Source: JAUHWL01 sp964416385
GTDB taxonomy: Bacteria > Bacteroidota > Bacteroidia > Flavobacteriales > Schleiferiaceae
Assembly (NCBI GenBank): GCA_964416385.1
Contig: CAYQDW010000020.1
Coordinates: 1-38,234, forward strand
DNA length: 38,234 nucleotides
Direction: 5' to 3'
In this document: positions 30,450 through 38,234 of the stretch, piece after piece
How positions within the stretch are numbered: the first letter of the stretch is position 1
Layout of the letters: each line of letters begins with the position of its first letter
Made by a program: the position numbers and the translations under genes
Notes under the pieces: generated by a model
What the model was told of the DNA's origin: nothing
The model's database searches: none
The model's input: the letters and a program-made list of their open reading frames with translations, nothing else

Positions 30450-30716
30450 ATGAAAGAATTTACAGAAGAAGAGCTTAGAGAAGAAGCCGAAAAGCGTATT
30501 GCTTTTAAAACGCACGCAGCCGTATATGTTGTGGTTAATATATTTATTTGGGGCGTTTATTTGATCACCGGTGTACGCATGCGCATGCCATGGCCATTAT
30601 GGGCTACATTGGGTTGGGCAATTGGCTTGGCATTTCACTACATCGCGGTGTACCGCATGAATTCTATTTTTAGCATAGAAAAAGAAATGGACAAGCTGCG
30701 AAAGCAAGGTAAATAA
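30450..30716 (+). CDS. 2TM domain-containing small membrane protein
   Basis: 88 residues: an acidic-basic N-terminal helix (EFTEEELREEAEKRI), then two membrane helices (about 22-44 and 48-70) separated by the short Arg/Pro-containing turn TGVRMRMPWPLW, and a charged C-terminal tail (SIEKEMDKLRKQGK). This is the '2TM domain' layout common in Bacteroidota, found alone or at the N-terminus of LytTR/LytS kinases. Function unknown; inner-membrane location is likely. The stop codon lies inside its terminator stem. The 213 bp upstream show no recognisable RNA or further gene. Confidence 0.8.
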   Translation: MKEFTEEELREEAEKRIAFKTHAAVYVVVNIFIWGVYLITGVRMRMPWPLWATLGWAIGLAFHYIAVYRMNSIFSIEKEMDKLRKQGK

Positions 30717-30734
30717 CGCGCAGGCGTTATTTTT
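30712..30734 (+). terminator. Intrinsic terminator overlapping the 2TM gene stop
   Basis: AATAACGC (30712-30719) pairs with GCGTTATT (30724-30731) around GCAG, followed by TTT. The TAA stop codon (30714-30716) is part of the stem. Confidence 0.75.
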
Positions 30735-30773
30735 CATGTCTAAAACCACGTAAATAAAACCGGCAAAAGGTTG

Positions 30774-32693
30774 TTATTGATTTCTTATTACCGTTATGGG
30801 GCCTCTATAAATTATGGTGTCTTCGCGCTGTAAAATAAAGTAGTAGGTGCCGTCTGGTACCAACTGGCCGCCTGTGGTTAATCCGCCCCAATCATTGGTA
30901 TAAACATCTTGTTGGTAGACTTCTTTTCCCCAGCGATTGAGTACTACAAATTTGCATTCGTCTTCACCTGTGAGGTTTTTTAAGTTGAGCACATCATTTC
31001 TGCCATCACCATTGGGTGTGATTACATTCATCACCTTTTCTTTTGGTTGTGGATTAGGTCTTCTGTAAACCTTACAGCTGTCTAGTCCGCGGCAGCCAAA
31101 TTCATCCGTAACTTCTACATAATACGTTGTGGTATCATGCAAGGGTAATGTTAGCGGGTTAGCGGTATACTGGTTGTTGTAGTAGGCGGGTTTATCAGCA
31201 TACCAAAAATAATCTACGCCACCCGTGCCAAAAAGTTGTGCCACTTGGCCACTGTCTACGGTTTGATCGGGTCCAGCATCAACCAACAAACTTAGGCTTG
31301 TTACATTGATTTGCTGCATCAGACTATCAACGCAATTGGGCCCCCACTGAATGATGAACTCTACCGTGTGTAAACCCGGTTGGCTCCAGGTAAGGGGTGG
31401 CGGTTTTGTGCCACTCCATGTACTAATGTTTGCACCAGGGCTAATGAGCCAGCTCAATGTTGCGTTTGTAGGCCAAAAACCAACGGGCTCAAATTCAAAA
31501 CCCTGCACTTCAAAGCAATTAACACCGGTATAGTTTAGGGTGACATCAACATATTGCTTAACATCAAAATCAAATGTTGAGGTGTCACTACAAGGGTCTC
31601 CAGGATTCACAATCAGTGAAACAGTGTAAATACCTGGTTGTGGATAGGTGTATTTAGTTACTGGTTTGCTGCTAGTATCTGTATTGATGCCAACAACACC
31701 AAAATCCCATAAAACATTAGAGCCATTTATAGCCTGAGAAACGAACATAACCGTTAGTCCATCACATAATATTGAAGGATCTTCGGGCGGAGTTAGCATA
31801 TCACTTGCCGGCCGCCCACAATTGCTCACATTAAATTGGTAATCAAGCCTAACGGTACTTAACAATTGGCCATTGCGAAACTCGCTCAGGCAAATGCCTA
31901 CCAAATACTGGCCTACTTGATTGGGTACGCCAGAAAGTAAACCTGTTTGACCATTCATACTTATGGGTGGAGAAGCGCCCATTGGGTTAGTAGCGCTAAA
32001 GCCTACATCAAATGGCACAGGGGTATATGGGGGCGGGCAAGCCGGATTAGGGATCACATTATTACAATTGCCACCACCACCTTGACCGCCACCGCTGTAA
32101 ACATCGCAAAGCTCATAATACAGGCTATCTCCATCACTTTCTACAGCACCAAGTGCAAGGTTTATGTCTTCGCCAAGACAAACAATGGTAGGCGCAATGG
32201 TGGTTATGCGTGGCGAACTGTTGCAGGAGTTATCCAAACTTGGTATTTGAACCGTCCAGGTATTTCCCCAAGAGCCACTATTAGGTACATTTGTAATGGT
32301 GCTATTACGGCAGCATCGCTGTACAGAAAGGGTATATCCGCCCAAAAGCGGAGGTAATGTAACGGTGGTAACATAGTCTGCATACTCACTACATAAGCCA
32401 GGTGGTACCACTAAGCAAGGGTCGCCCGTTGGGTTTGGCGAAATAGATACTGTTGGCCCTTTAGGCACGTTTATGGTTTGTAATAGGTTGTTGTTAATAT
32501 CGTAAATGCTCAGAAAGGCATTATTGTCAAACTGCGCACCGCCGCCACCGCAGTCGCGGTAAATACGCAGCGTAACCTCATATTGGTTGTTGCCCAGACA
32601 CACATAGCTCATATCTCCACCAATTAGATGAGCGGCAAATGTTGAGGTGGTAGAAAAAAGTAAAAGAGAAAGAAGAGCAACAATTCGAATCAT
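30774..32693 (-). CDS. T9SS type B sorting (gliding-motility C-terminal) domain surface protein with PKD-like repeats
   Basis: 639 residues. Signal peptide 1-20 (ends TSTFA); the next segment HLIGGDMSYVCLGNNQYEVTL and RIYRDCGG is a frequent start of Bacteroidota surface proteins. PKD-like modules occur in the middle (VLWDFGVVGINTDTSSKPVTKYTYPQPG pattern: 'W.FG', then 'YTYPQPGIYTVSL'). The last 85 or so residues are the gliding-motility type CTD: VITPNGDGRNDVL, FVVLNRWGKEVYQ, GLVPDGTYYFIL-like strand and a final 'GPITVIR' strand, which direct export through T9SS and attachment or release at the surface. Likely adhesin or matrix component. Many Cys pairs suggest disulfides. Single gene facing the 2TM gene convergently and the exonuclease divergently. 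Confidence 0.9.
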   Translation of the reverse strand: MIRIVALLSLLLFSTTSTFAAHLIGGDMSYVCLGNNQYEVTLRIYRDCGGGGAQFDNNAFLSIYDINNNLLQTINVPKGPTVSISPNPTGDPCLVVPPGLCSEYADYVTTVTLPPLLGGYTLSVQRCCRNSTITNVPNSGSWGNTWTVQIPSLDNSCNSSPRITTIAPTIVCLGEDINLALGAVESDGDSLYYELCDVYSGGGQGGGGNCNNVIPNPACPPPYTPVPFDVGFSATNPMGASPPISMNGQTGLLSGVPNQVGQYLVGICLSEFRNGQLLSTVRLDYQFNVSNCGRPASDMLTPPEDPSILCDGLTVMFVSQAINGSNVLWDFGVVGINTDTSSKPVTKYTYPQPGIYTVSLIVNPGDPCSDTSTFDFDVKQYVDVTLNYTGVNCFEVQGFEFEPVGFWPTNATLSWLISPGANISTWSGTKPPPLTWSQPGLHTVEFIIQWGPNCVDSLMQQINVTSLSLLVDAGPDQTVDSGQVAQLFGTGGVDYFWYADKPAYYNNQYTANPLTLPLHDTTTYYVEVTDEFGCRGLDSCKVYRRPNPQPKEKVMNVITPNGDGRNDVLNLKNLTGEDECKFVVLNRWGKEVYQQDVYTNDWGGLTTGGQLVPDGTYYFILQREDTIIYRGPITVIRNQ

Positions 32694-32798
32694 CTGCTTA
32701 ATTTGGTCTTGTCGTTTTTATGAAGTTCGCTAAAGTAAGGAATCAAAACGCAGAACTGCCCCCGAAAACAAAACCTAAAGCCGCTAATAAAAATTGAA

Positions 32799-33473
32799 TT
32801 GAATCTATTTCCTTCTTTTTTGAAGCCAAAATTGCCAGAAGCGTACAAAGGTTACCATCAGGCCTGCTGTAATTCTGCGGTAAAAAATATGCCCCTGAAA
32901 GAAGCACGATTCGTGGTTTTAGATACCGAAACAACGGGTTTTAATATAACATCAGATCGTATTTTAAGCATAGGCGCAGTTGGCGTTAGGCAATACAATG
33001 TGCAAAGTGCAGATGTTTTTGAGGTTAGTATACAGCAACAATTTCAGAAAAACGACTCTATCGCCATACATGAAATTACGCCTGGCATAGCCGCCAGGGC
33101 AACTCCGGCAGCGCAGGTCTTTAAAGATTTCATCACATTTATAGGGGGCGATGTCATCATAGGTCATTATGTAGATTTTGATTACCAAATGCTCTCAGCG
33201 GCATGTAAACGGCATTTGGGTGTTGGGTTATACAATAAGAAGTATGATACTATGCAGCTCCTAAAACGAACCGAGAATCATTTTGCTTTCACTAATTTGC
33301 ATCAGCCCGAAGAACTACAACTTGATCATGTTTGCGAACGTTTTTCTATTCCCATATCAGATCGGCACACAGCTATGGGAGATGCATTGGCAACCGCTTT
33401 ACTTTTTATGCGGCAACTAAAAAAACTTGAAAAGCGGGGTGCCAAGACTGTAGGCGATTTGCTAAAGCGCTAA
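32799..33473 (+). CDS. DEDDh 3'-5' exonuclease (DnaQ/RNase T-like)
   Basis: 224 residues. Exonuclease motifs: Exo I with Asp42 and Glu44 in FVVLDTETTGF, Exo II with Asp128 in GHYVDFDYQ, and Exo III with His190 and Asp195 in HTAMGDA, giving the DEDDh set that binds two metal ions and removes 3' nucleotides of DNA or RNA. The start is uncertain: TTG at 32799 keeps a 30-residue N-terminal extension that I recall from similar Bacteroidota exonucleases; the first ATG (32889) would start directly before Exo I with 194 residues. No polymerase or CBS nucleotidyltransferase gene is adjacent, so a replication role is not implied. Divergent from the T9SS cargo gene by about 105 bp. Confidence 0.88.
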   Translation: MNLFPSFLKPKLPEAYKGYHQACCNSAVKNMPLKEARFVVLDTETTGFNITSDRILSIGAVGVRQYNVQSADVFEVSIQQQFQKNDSIAIHEITPGIAARATPAAQVFKDFITFIGGDVIIGHYVDFDYQMLSAACKRHLGVGLYNKKYDTMQLLKRTENHFAFTNLHQPEELQLDHVCERFSIPISDRHTAMGDALATALLFMRQLKKLEKRGAKTVGDLLKR

Positions 33474-33558
33474 ATTCTTTAGATATGTGTAAAAGACGCC
33501 CCTACTTTTATGGCGCACAATATGCCTTAAATTGGCACCTTTCATCATCACATTAATT

Positions 33559-34035
33559 ATGGCACCAACTTTACGCAACGCAAAACCAGATGATATGCCG
33601 GCCGTGCTCGCGTTGATAAAAGAATTAGCAGTTTATGAACGTGCGCCTCAAGAAGTTACGGTAACGGTAAAAACACTTATACAGGATGGTTTTACAGACC
33701 ATCTTTTTACTTGCATTGTTGCAGAGCTTGCAGATGAAATTGTTGGTATGGCCTTGTTTTATCCCCGCTACAGCACCTGGAAGGGGCGCACCATTCATTT
33801 GGAGGACTTTGTGGTTAAAGCAGAACATCGTAAAAAGGGTATTGGTAAAATGCTCTTTGATGCCGTGGTGCAGCATGCCCAAATTTTTGGCGCCAAAAGG
33901 TTGGAGTGGCTTGTGCTAGAGTGGAATGACCCCGCCCTGAATTTTTACAGAAAAATTGGGGCTGCCCTTGATGGCGAATGGCAAATTGGAAAACTCACAG
34001 AAGCACAAATAAACGCGTATTCAAATAATAGGTGA
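33559..34035 (+). CDS. GNAT N-acetyltransferase, diamine/thialysine acetyltransferase-like
   Basis: 158 residues from the ATG at 33559; a TTG at 33532 would add nine unconvincing residues. The closest pattern is the SSAT group: LIKELAVYERAPQEV, FYPRYSTWKGRTIHLEDFVV, acetyl-CoA loop HRKKGIGKMLF (Q/RxxGxG/A form R-K-K-G-I-G) and LEWNDPALNFYRKIGA. In eukaryotes and some bacteria these enzymes acetylate spermidine, thialysine or related diamines; here the substrate is a guess. It lies 85 bp after the exonuclease gene and before aspartate kinase, all on the plus strand, without an evident terminator between them. Confidence 0.87.
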   Translation: MAPTLRNAKPDDMPAVLALIKELAVYERAPQEVTVTVKTLIQDGFTDHLFTCIVAELADEIVGMALFYPRYSTWKGRTIHLEDFVVKAEHRKKGIGKMLFDAVVQHAQIFGAKRLEWLVLEWNDPALNFYRKIGAALDGEWQIGKLTEAQINAYSNNR

Positions 34036-34092
34036 TGCACATCTGTTTACAACACTTAATATCTCAGACCAAAAGATTAGAAATTGATAAAA

Positions 34093-35346
34093 ATGCGCGT
34101 ATTTAAGTTTGGAGGAGCATCAGTAAAAGATGCGGCAGCGGTAAAAAATGTTGCTGGGATTATTACCCAGTTTTCAGAACGGCCATTAGTTGTAGTTGTT
34201 AGTGCTATGGCCAAAACTACTAATGCGCTAGAAGAAGTGGTGCGCGCCTGGCCTATTAATAAAGCACTGGCCAAAAAAGGCTTTCAAGAAATCATGCGTT
34301 TTCATGCTGATGTGGCCTCTTCACTTTTTGATATAATACCGGCCAAGCTTGCTGCTTTTTTTGAGCAATTAGAAACGGAAACCATCGCGCTTTTAGATGC
34401 AATGCCACCAGCAACCTTTGGCGAAGCTTATGACAGTATTGTACATCGGGGAGAATTGTTGAGCACACAAATCGTTGCTACTTATCTTCAAGAGAGTGCC
34501 ATAGATGCAAGTTGGATAGATACCAGAGAAATCATAATTACAAACAATGCACACCGAAGGGCTACAGTAAATTGGGAGACGACCTCTGTAAAATGTAAAG
34601 AGGCTATTCATCGGCCTATGGTTTATGTGGTTCAAGGTTTTATAGGGTCTACGCCAGAAGGCGTACCTACAACCCTCGGTAGAGAGGGGTCTGACTATAC
34701 TGCAGCGGTGATTGCCAATGTTTTAAACGCAGACGAAGTAACCATCTGGAAAGACGTGCCAGGTGTACTAAATGGTGACCCTAAGGTTTTTGAGCAATCT
34801 GTATTGTTAGAAGAAATTAGTTATCGCGAAGCCATTGAACTTGCTTATTACGGGGCCAGCGTTATCCATCCTAAAACGATACAGCCTTTGCAGCAAAAAG
34901 AAATACCACTACATGTGCGTAGCTTTATTCACCCCGAACAACGTGGTACGGTAATTCAAAAAGGGCTTTTGTTAAAACCTTTGGTGCCGTGTTTCATAAA
35001 AAAAGCAAATCAGCTACTCATAAGCCTATCTACGCGAGATCTCGCGTTTATTGTTGAAGAACACATGCAGGCGATTTATAGCATTTTTAGCACCTATGGT
35101 GTTACCGTTAATACCATGCAAAACTCCGCTGTGTCCACCTCTTTTTGCGTGCAAGCAGACCCTTTAGTTTTGCCAGAAGTTTTACGAGATTTAGATACTC
35201 ATTTTGCTGTTAAAACCAACGCTCAAGTTGTTTTATATACTATTCGTCACCATAACGCAGAGGCTAGAAAGGCCGTTGTGGGTTCTCAGCAACCTTTGCT
35301 AGAACAAATTACCAGACAAACTTATCAAGTTGTTTTGCCTGCCTAA
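34093..35346 (+). CDS. Aspartate kinase (monofunctional)
   Basis: Phosphorylates L-aspartate, first step to lysine, threonine, methionine and diaminopimelate. 417 residues from ATG 34093 (a TTG at 34084 is rejected). Kinase domain: KFGGASV at 5-11 (the commoner form is KFGGTSV), VVVSAMAKTTNAL, YDSIVHRGELLS, VVQGFIGSTPEGVPTTLGREGSDYTA, and WKDVPGVLNGDP. The remaining 115 residues hold two short ACT units (LISLSTRDLAFIVEEHMQAIYSIF, TVNTMQNSAVSTSF), suggesting amino-acid feedback. There is no fused homoserine dehydrogenase, unlike ThrA. No other lysine or threonine gene lies nearby; the OlsF-like gene follows after 55 bp. Confidence 0.94.
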   Translation: MRVFKFGGASVKDAAAVKNVAGIITQFSERPLVVVVSAMAKTTNALEEVVRAWPINKALAKKGFQEIMRFHADVASSLFDIIPAKLAAFFEQLETETIALLDAMPPATFGEAYDSIVHRGELLSTQIVATYLQESAIDASWIDTREIIITNNAHRRATVNWETTSVKCKEAIHRPMVYVVQGFIGSTPEGVPTTLGREGSDYTAAVIANVLNADEVTIWKDVPGVLNGDPKVFEQSVLLEEISYREAIELAYYGASVIHPKTIQPLQQKEIPLHVRSFIHPEQRGTVIQKGLLLKPLVPCFIKKANQLLISLSTRDLAFIVEEHMQAIYSIFSTYGVTVNTMQNSAVSTSFCVQADPLVLPEVLRDLDTHFAVKTNAQVVLYTIRHHNAEARKAVVGSQQPLLEQITRQTYQVVLPA

Positions 35347-35401
35347 CAGTACAAAATCCTTGCGCCAAACAAACTATCTTCGCGCGGTCATCTAAACAGC
35401 T

Positions 35402-37231
35402 ATGCCCTTAGTTACACCAACTGATGTTGCGCGCCTTACAGGCTTAAAAAAGTTAGGATTTGGCTTTTTAGCCAAGCCGTTGATGTGGTTGTTGGGCTTA
35501 ACAGGAATAAACCGCGTTTATGATGCCTGTTCACACCTCAAGGGGATAGAATTTATCAGTGCCATCTTTGAAAAATTGGCTATAAAGTATGCTTATTTTC
35601 CAGAAGAGCTTCAAGAGCGCATCCCCAAGCAAGGCCCATTTATAGTTGTAGCTAATCACCCTTTAGGCACAATGGATGGGATGATTTTGATAAAGATGAT
35701 CTCTGAGATACGTCCAGATTTTAAAGTGATGGCCAACTTTTTATTGCAGCATGTTACACCTTTATCACACTACTTTTTTGCGGTAAATCCGTTTCATGAC
35801 TTTAAAGACAAAAAGAGCAGCGTGGCTGGCATGAAAGAGAGCATGCTCTGGGTAAAATCTGGTAATGGCTTGGGTATTTTCCCGAGCGGACAAGTGGCAA
35901 CCTATAGAAAAAGCGAAAAGAAAGTTACAGAAATACCGTGGGAAGATACCGCCATAAGGCTCATACAGCGTTTAGAAGTGCCAGTGGTGCCTGTGTTTTT
36001 TAAAGCGAGGCTACGTAGGCGATTCTATTTCTTCTCGGCCATACATGGCATTTTCCGCACGTTGCTAATGCCTTTAGAATTGTTGAACAAAAACAAAGGG
36101 CCAATTCATGTACGGGTAGGTAAACCCATCTACCCAGATGAGTATAAGCAATATGGCGAGGTGGCACAACTCAAACAGTTTTTAAGAGAGCGCACCTATC
36201 GTTTGGCAAATCCGCTAGAGCAGCGTTTAATAGAGCGCTTGCGCAAGCAGATAGATACGCGTTTAGCAGAACGAAAACCGCCAAAACCCATTATAACGGA
36301 AACGCCAAGACATCAAATTTGGGAAGAAATTGAGCGCTTGCGCGAGGCAGATTGCAAGCTTACCGAGTTTAGAACCTATGAGGTTTTCTGGGCAAAAGCA
36401 GCACAAATGCCTAATATTCTCCGAGAAATAAGTCGTTTGCGTGAAATTACTTTTCGCGAAGTGGGAGAGGGAACCAATGAGGAGTGCGATTTAGATGCAT
36501 ATGATCAGCATTATGGTCATCTCTTTTTATGGGATAATCAAACCCAACTTATCGTAGGTGCTTATCGTATGGGTGTGGGGGCAGATATTTATGAGGCCTA
36601 TGGCATTAAAGGTTTTTATGTAAATAGCCTTTTTCGCATAGACGAAAAGATTCATCCCCTCTTTAAAATGAGTTTAGAAATGGGTCGGGCATTTATACGT
36701 AAAGAATTTCAAGCCAAGCCCATGCCGCTTTTTCTTTTGTGGAAGGGCATAACCCATGTTATTTTACGCAATCCAGATAAAGTACGCTACTTAACAGGCT
36801 GTGTAAGCATAAGTAATCAGTTTAGTAAGTTTAGCAAGGGGATGATGATTGCGTATGTAAACCGCTATTTCTATGACGCAAAAATGGCAGCATATATCCG
36901 CCCACGTAAAGAATATAAAGTGCGCCTAGATGACGAAAGCAAAATGGTTATAGAAAACGCAGGTGCCGATGATATTAATAAGTTTGACCGCTACATTGAT
37001 GAGATTGAACCAGGCAAAATGCGTTTTCCTGTGCTTTTAAAGAAGTACATTAAGCAAAATGCAAAAATCGTAAGCTTTAATGTAGACCCGAAGTTTAACA
37101 ACAGTATTGATGGATTTATGTACATAGACATAAATGACTTGCCCGAGCAAACCATTAAACCTGTTGCAGAAGAGCTAGAAGCCGCGGCTAGAGCATTGGC
37201 CAAAAATCAGCACCAAAACCCGGATAAATAG
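35402..37231 (+). CDS. Fused lysophospholipid acyltransferase / N-acyltransferase (OlsF-like aminolipid synthase)
   Basis: 609 residues in two halves. Residues about 78-275 are an O-acyltransferase: NHPLGTMDGM with His86 and Asp92 (a H-x5-D rather than H-x4-D spacing), GIFPSGQ at 158-164, and VPVVPVFFKARL. Residues about 325-590 resemble OlsB/hemolysin-type N-acyltransferases: REITFREVGEGTNEECDLDAYDQHYGHLFLWD, then IVGAYRMG and FLLWKGITHVI. The combination matches OlsF, where the C-terminal half acylates ornithine (or glycine) on nitrogen and the N-terminal half adds the second acyl chain, giving aminolipids common in Bacteroidota membranes. Which amino acid is used cannot be read from the sequence. 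Likely peripheral on the inner membrane. A TATCTTCG -7-like box precedes the ATG. Confidence 0.85.
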   Translation: MPLVTPTDVARLTGLKKLGFGFLAKPLMWLLGLTGINRVYDACSHLKGIEFISAIFEKLAIKYAYFPEELQERIPKQGPFIVVANHPLGTMDGMILIKMISEIRPDFKVMANFLLQHVTPLSHYFFAVNPFHDFKDKKSSVAGMKESMLWVKSGNGLGIFPSGQVATYRKSEKKVTEIPWEDTAIRLIQRLEVPVVPVFFKARLRRRFYFFSAIHGIFRTLLMPLELLNKNKGPIHVRVGKPIYPDEYKQYGEVAQLKQFLRERTYRLANPLEQRLIERLRKQIDTRLAERKPPKPIITETPRHQIWEEIERLREADCKLTEFRTYEVFWAKAAQMPNILREISRLREITFREVGEGTNEECDLDAYDQHYGHLFLWDNQTQLIVGAYRMGVGADIYEAYGIKGFYVNSLFRIDEKIHPLFKMSLEMGRAFIRKEFQAKPMPLFLLWKGITHVILRNPDKVRYLTGCVSISNQFSKFSKGMMIAYVNRYFYDAKMAAYIRPRKEYKVRLDDESKMVIENAGADDINKFDRYIDEIEPGKMRFPVLLKKYIKQNAKIVSFNVDPKFNNSIDGFMYIDINDLPEQTIKPVAEELEAAARALAKNQHQNPDK

Positions 37232-37349
37232 AGCTTATTTTACGCTAATCTTTTTACCAGAAAGAGGTCATCTTTAAGAAAATCGTCTGTATTATGAGGC
37301 GATGTAAAGCCTCAAAACAAACAGGTTTAAATGTTTTGATAGCCTTTTT

Positions 37350-37357
37350 TACTTTTG
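37350..37357 (+). promoter_or_regulatory. Possible -7 element of the rhomboid gene
   Basis: TACTTTTG matches TAnnTTTG and lies 21 bp before the ATG at 37379. It overlaps the TTG (37355) that would otherwise be the longest start, arguing for the ATG. Confidence 0.35.
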
Positions 37358-37378
37358 AATGTCAATGAAATTTTCGAC

Positions 37379-38212
37379 ATGAACACCTTGTATTTTGGTT
37401 TATATCTGTTAATTGGCGCCACCGTATTATTTTCATGGTATGGTTTTGAAAACCGACAATTTTTCAATAGCAATACCTTTCAAATTTCAGCAATTTTAAA
37501 GGCTAGAGCTTACAAACGCCTAATAAGCTCCGGGTTCATGCATGTAAGCTGGACACACTTATTTTTTAACATGTTCGCGTTGTATTCATTTGGTCAATTG
37601 TTGCTTCAATTGGTGGGGCAAGTGCAGTTTTTTGTGATTTATTTCGTGAGTTTACTAGGTGGAAACATTCTGTCTTTAATCGTAAATCGGCACAAAGACT
37701 ATTATTCTGCGGTAGGCGCCTCAGGTGCGGTGAGTGGCGTAATCTTTGCCTGCATAGCACTTTATCCGCAAATTGGGATTTACATATTTTTCATTCCAAT
37801 AAAGATTCCAGGATGGATTTTCGGTCCAGCATTTTTGCTTTTTTCTATGTACGGCATGCAGCGTCAAGGCGATTCTATTGGTCATGAGGCCCATATAGGA
37901 GGCGCATTGATAGGTGTTTTGATAACACTTGTTTTGCAGCCTTTTGTGCTTAAGGCAAATCCATTAGTGATTATTGCAATCTTACTTCCAACCCTTGCCT
38001 TTTTGATATACACCATTCGCAAGCCGCCCATTAATCCGTGGGTGAAGCAGACATTAAAAATGCCAAGCACAAAAGATGATGTTTATCGCAGTGAACGTGC
38101 TGCCAGACAAAAGGAGCTTGATGTGTTGTTGGATAAGGCAAATCAAAATGGATGGGAAAGCCTGAGCAAAGACGAGTTAGACCGTATAGATGCCCTAGCC
38201 AATGGCAAGTGA
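37379..38212 (+). CDS. Rhomboid family intramembrane serine protease
   Basis: 277 residues from ATG 37379. Six hydrophobic segments form the rhomboid core. The catalytic dyad is Ser115 in SAVGASGAVSG (the GxSG motif) and His172 in GHEAHIGGALIG; the L1/TM2 signature HVSWTHLFFNMFAL with Asn64 supplies the oxyanion residue. It cleaves membrane-protein substrates within or next to the membrane; substrates here are unknown. The C-terminal tail after residue 205 is soluble and charged (SERAARQKELDVLLDKANQNG), a form often seen in Bacteroidota rhomboids. The gene appears complete, ending 22 bp before the window edge. Confidence 0.92.
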   Translation: MNTLYFGLYLLIGATVLFSWYGFENRQFFNSNTFQISAILKARAYKRLISSGFMHVSWTHLFFNMFALYSFGQLLLQLVGQVQFFVIYFVSLLGGNILSLIVNRHKDYYSAVGASGAVSGVIFACIALYPQIGIYIFFIPIKIPGWIFGPAFLLFSMYGMQRQGDSIGHEAHIGGALIGVLITLVLQPFVLKANPLVIIAILLPTLAFLIYTIRKPPINPWVKQTLKMPSTKDDVYRSERAARQKELDVLLDKANQNGWESLSKDELDRIDALANGK

Positions 38213-38234
38213 TTTCTTTCTAACCTTAATTAGT

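Noticed and set aside
37295..37314. Hairpin TGAGGC/GCCTCA as terminator of the OlsF-like gene
   Set aside because: Only 6 bp, 8-nt loop and no U-tract on either strand.
1..38234. Search for insertion sequences, integrases, phage structural genes, CRISPR-Cas or known defence operons
   Set aside because: None recognised; gene order and codon use look like core chromosome.

Overview
The window looks like chromosomal DNA of a Bacteroidota bacterium; genus not assignable. Evidence: low-to-moderate GC; a gliding-motility-type C-terminal domain (type B T9SS cargo) at 30774-32693 and a divergent type A-like sorting domain at 2-1354; a TonB-dependent receptor with a CarboxypepD_reg-like N-terminus; a propeller/Y_Y_Y histidine kinase with a LytTR regulator; an OlsF-like fused acyltransferase; and promoters matching the Bacteroidota pattern (TTTG, about 19 nt, TAnnTTTG), best seen at 5957-5987. 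Ribosome binding sites are weak, so several starts were chosen from signal peptides, overlaps and hairpins rather than Shine-Dalgarno sequences.

Layout. 1-5900: end of a secreted protein, a strong terminator, a lipoprotein-like prolyl oligopeptidase (minus), then a DECR1-type 2,4-dienoyl-CoA reductase, a glycerophosphodiesterase and a small Cys-rich secreted protein closed by a terminator. 5957-8570: promoter, TPP riboswitch with a greatly enlarged P3 arm, and a TonB-dependent receptor, a likely outer-membrane thiamin-compound uptake unit. 8567-16893 (minus): alpha/beta hydrolase, XRE-Fic protein with its own operator-like promoter, TyrS, YopX-like protein, GmhA, a DsbD-like reductase, TilS and a small helical protein. 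16986-24673 (minus): LytTR regulator, its sensor kinase, then the tightly coupled run rsmA, mgtE, outer-membrane protein, 2-hydroxyacid dehydrogenase. 24839-26431 (plus): GapN-like aldehyde dehydrogenase. 26468-29240 (minus): PorV/PorQ-like protein overlapping a helix-hairpin-helix plus beta-barrel protein. 29526-38212: pirin, 2TM protein, T9SS cargo (minus), DEDDh exonuclease, GNAT, aspartate kinase, OlsF-like acyltransferase, rhomboid protease.

Functionally this is mostly housekeeping and envelope biology (RNA modification and charging, LPS heptose, membrane lipids, Mg2+ and thiamin uptake, T9SS secretion). I see no prophage, integrase, transposase, CRISPR array, rRNA or tRNA gene. The points most worth a second look are the expanded TPP riboswitch, TyrS with Gly in place of the first His of the HIGH motif, a GapN-like enzyme lacking the usual catalytic Glu, the secreted HHH/beta-barrel protein with its PorV-like partner, an outer-membrane protein translationally coupled to MgtE, and the Cys-rich Lys/Glu-repeat protein.
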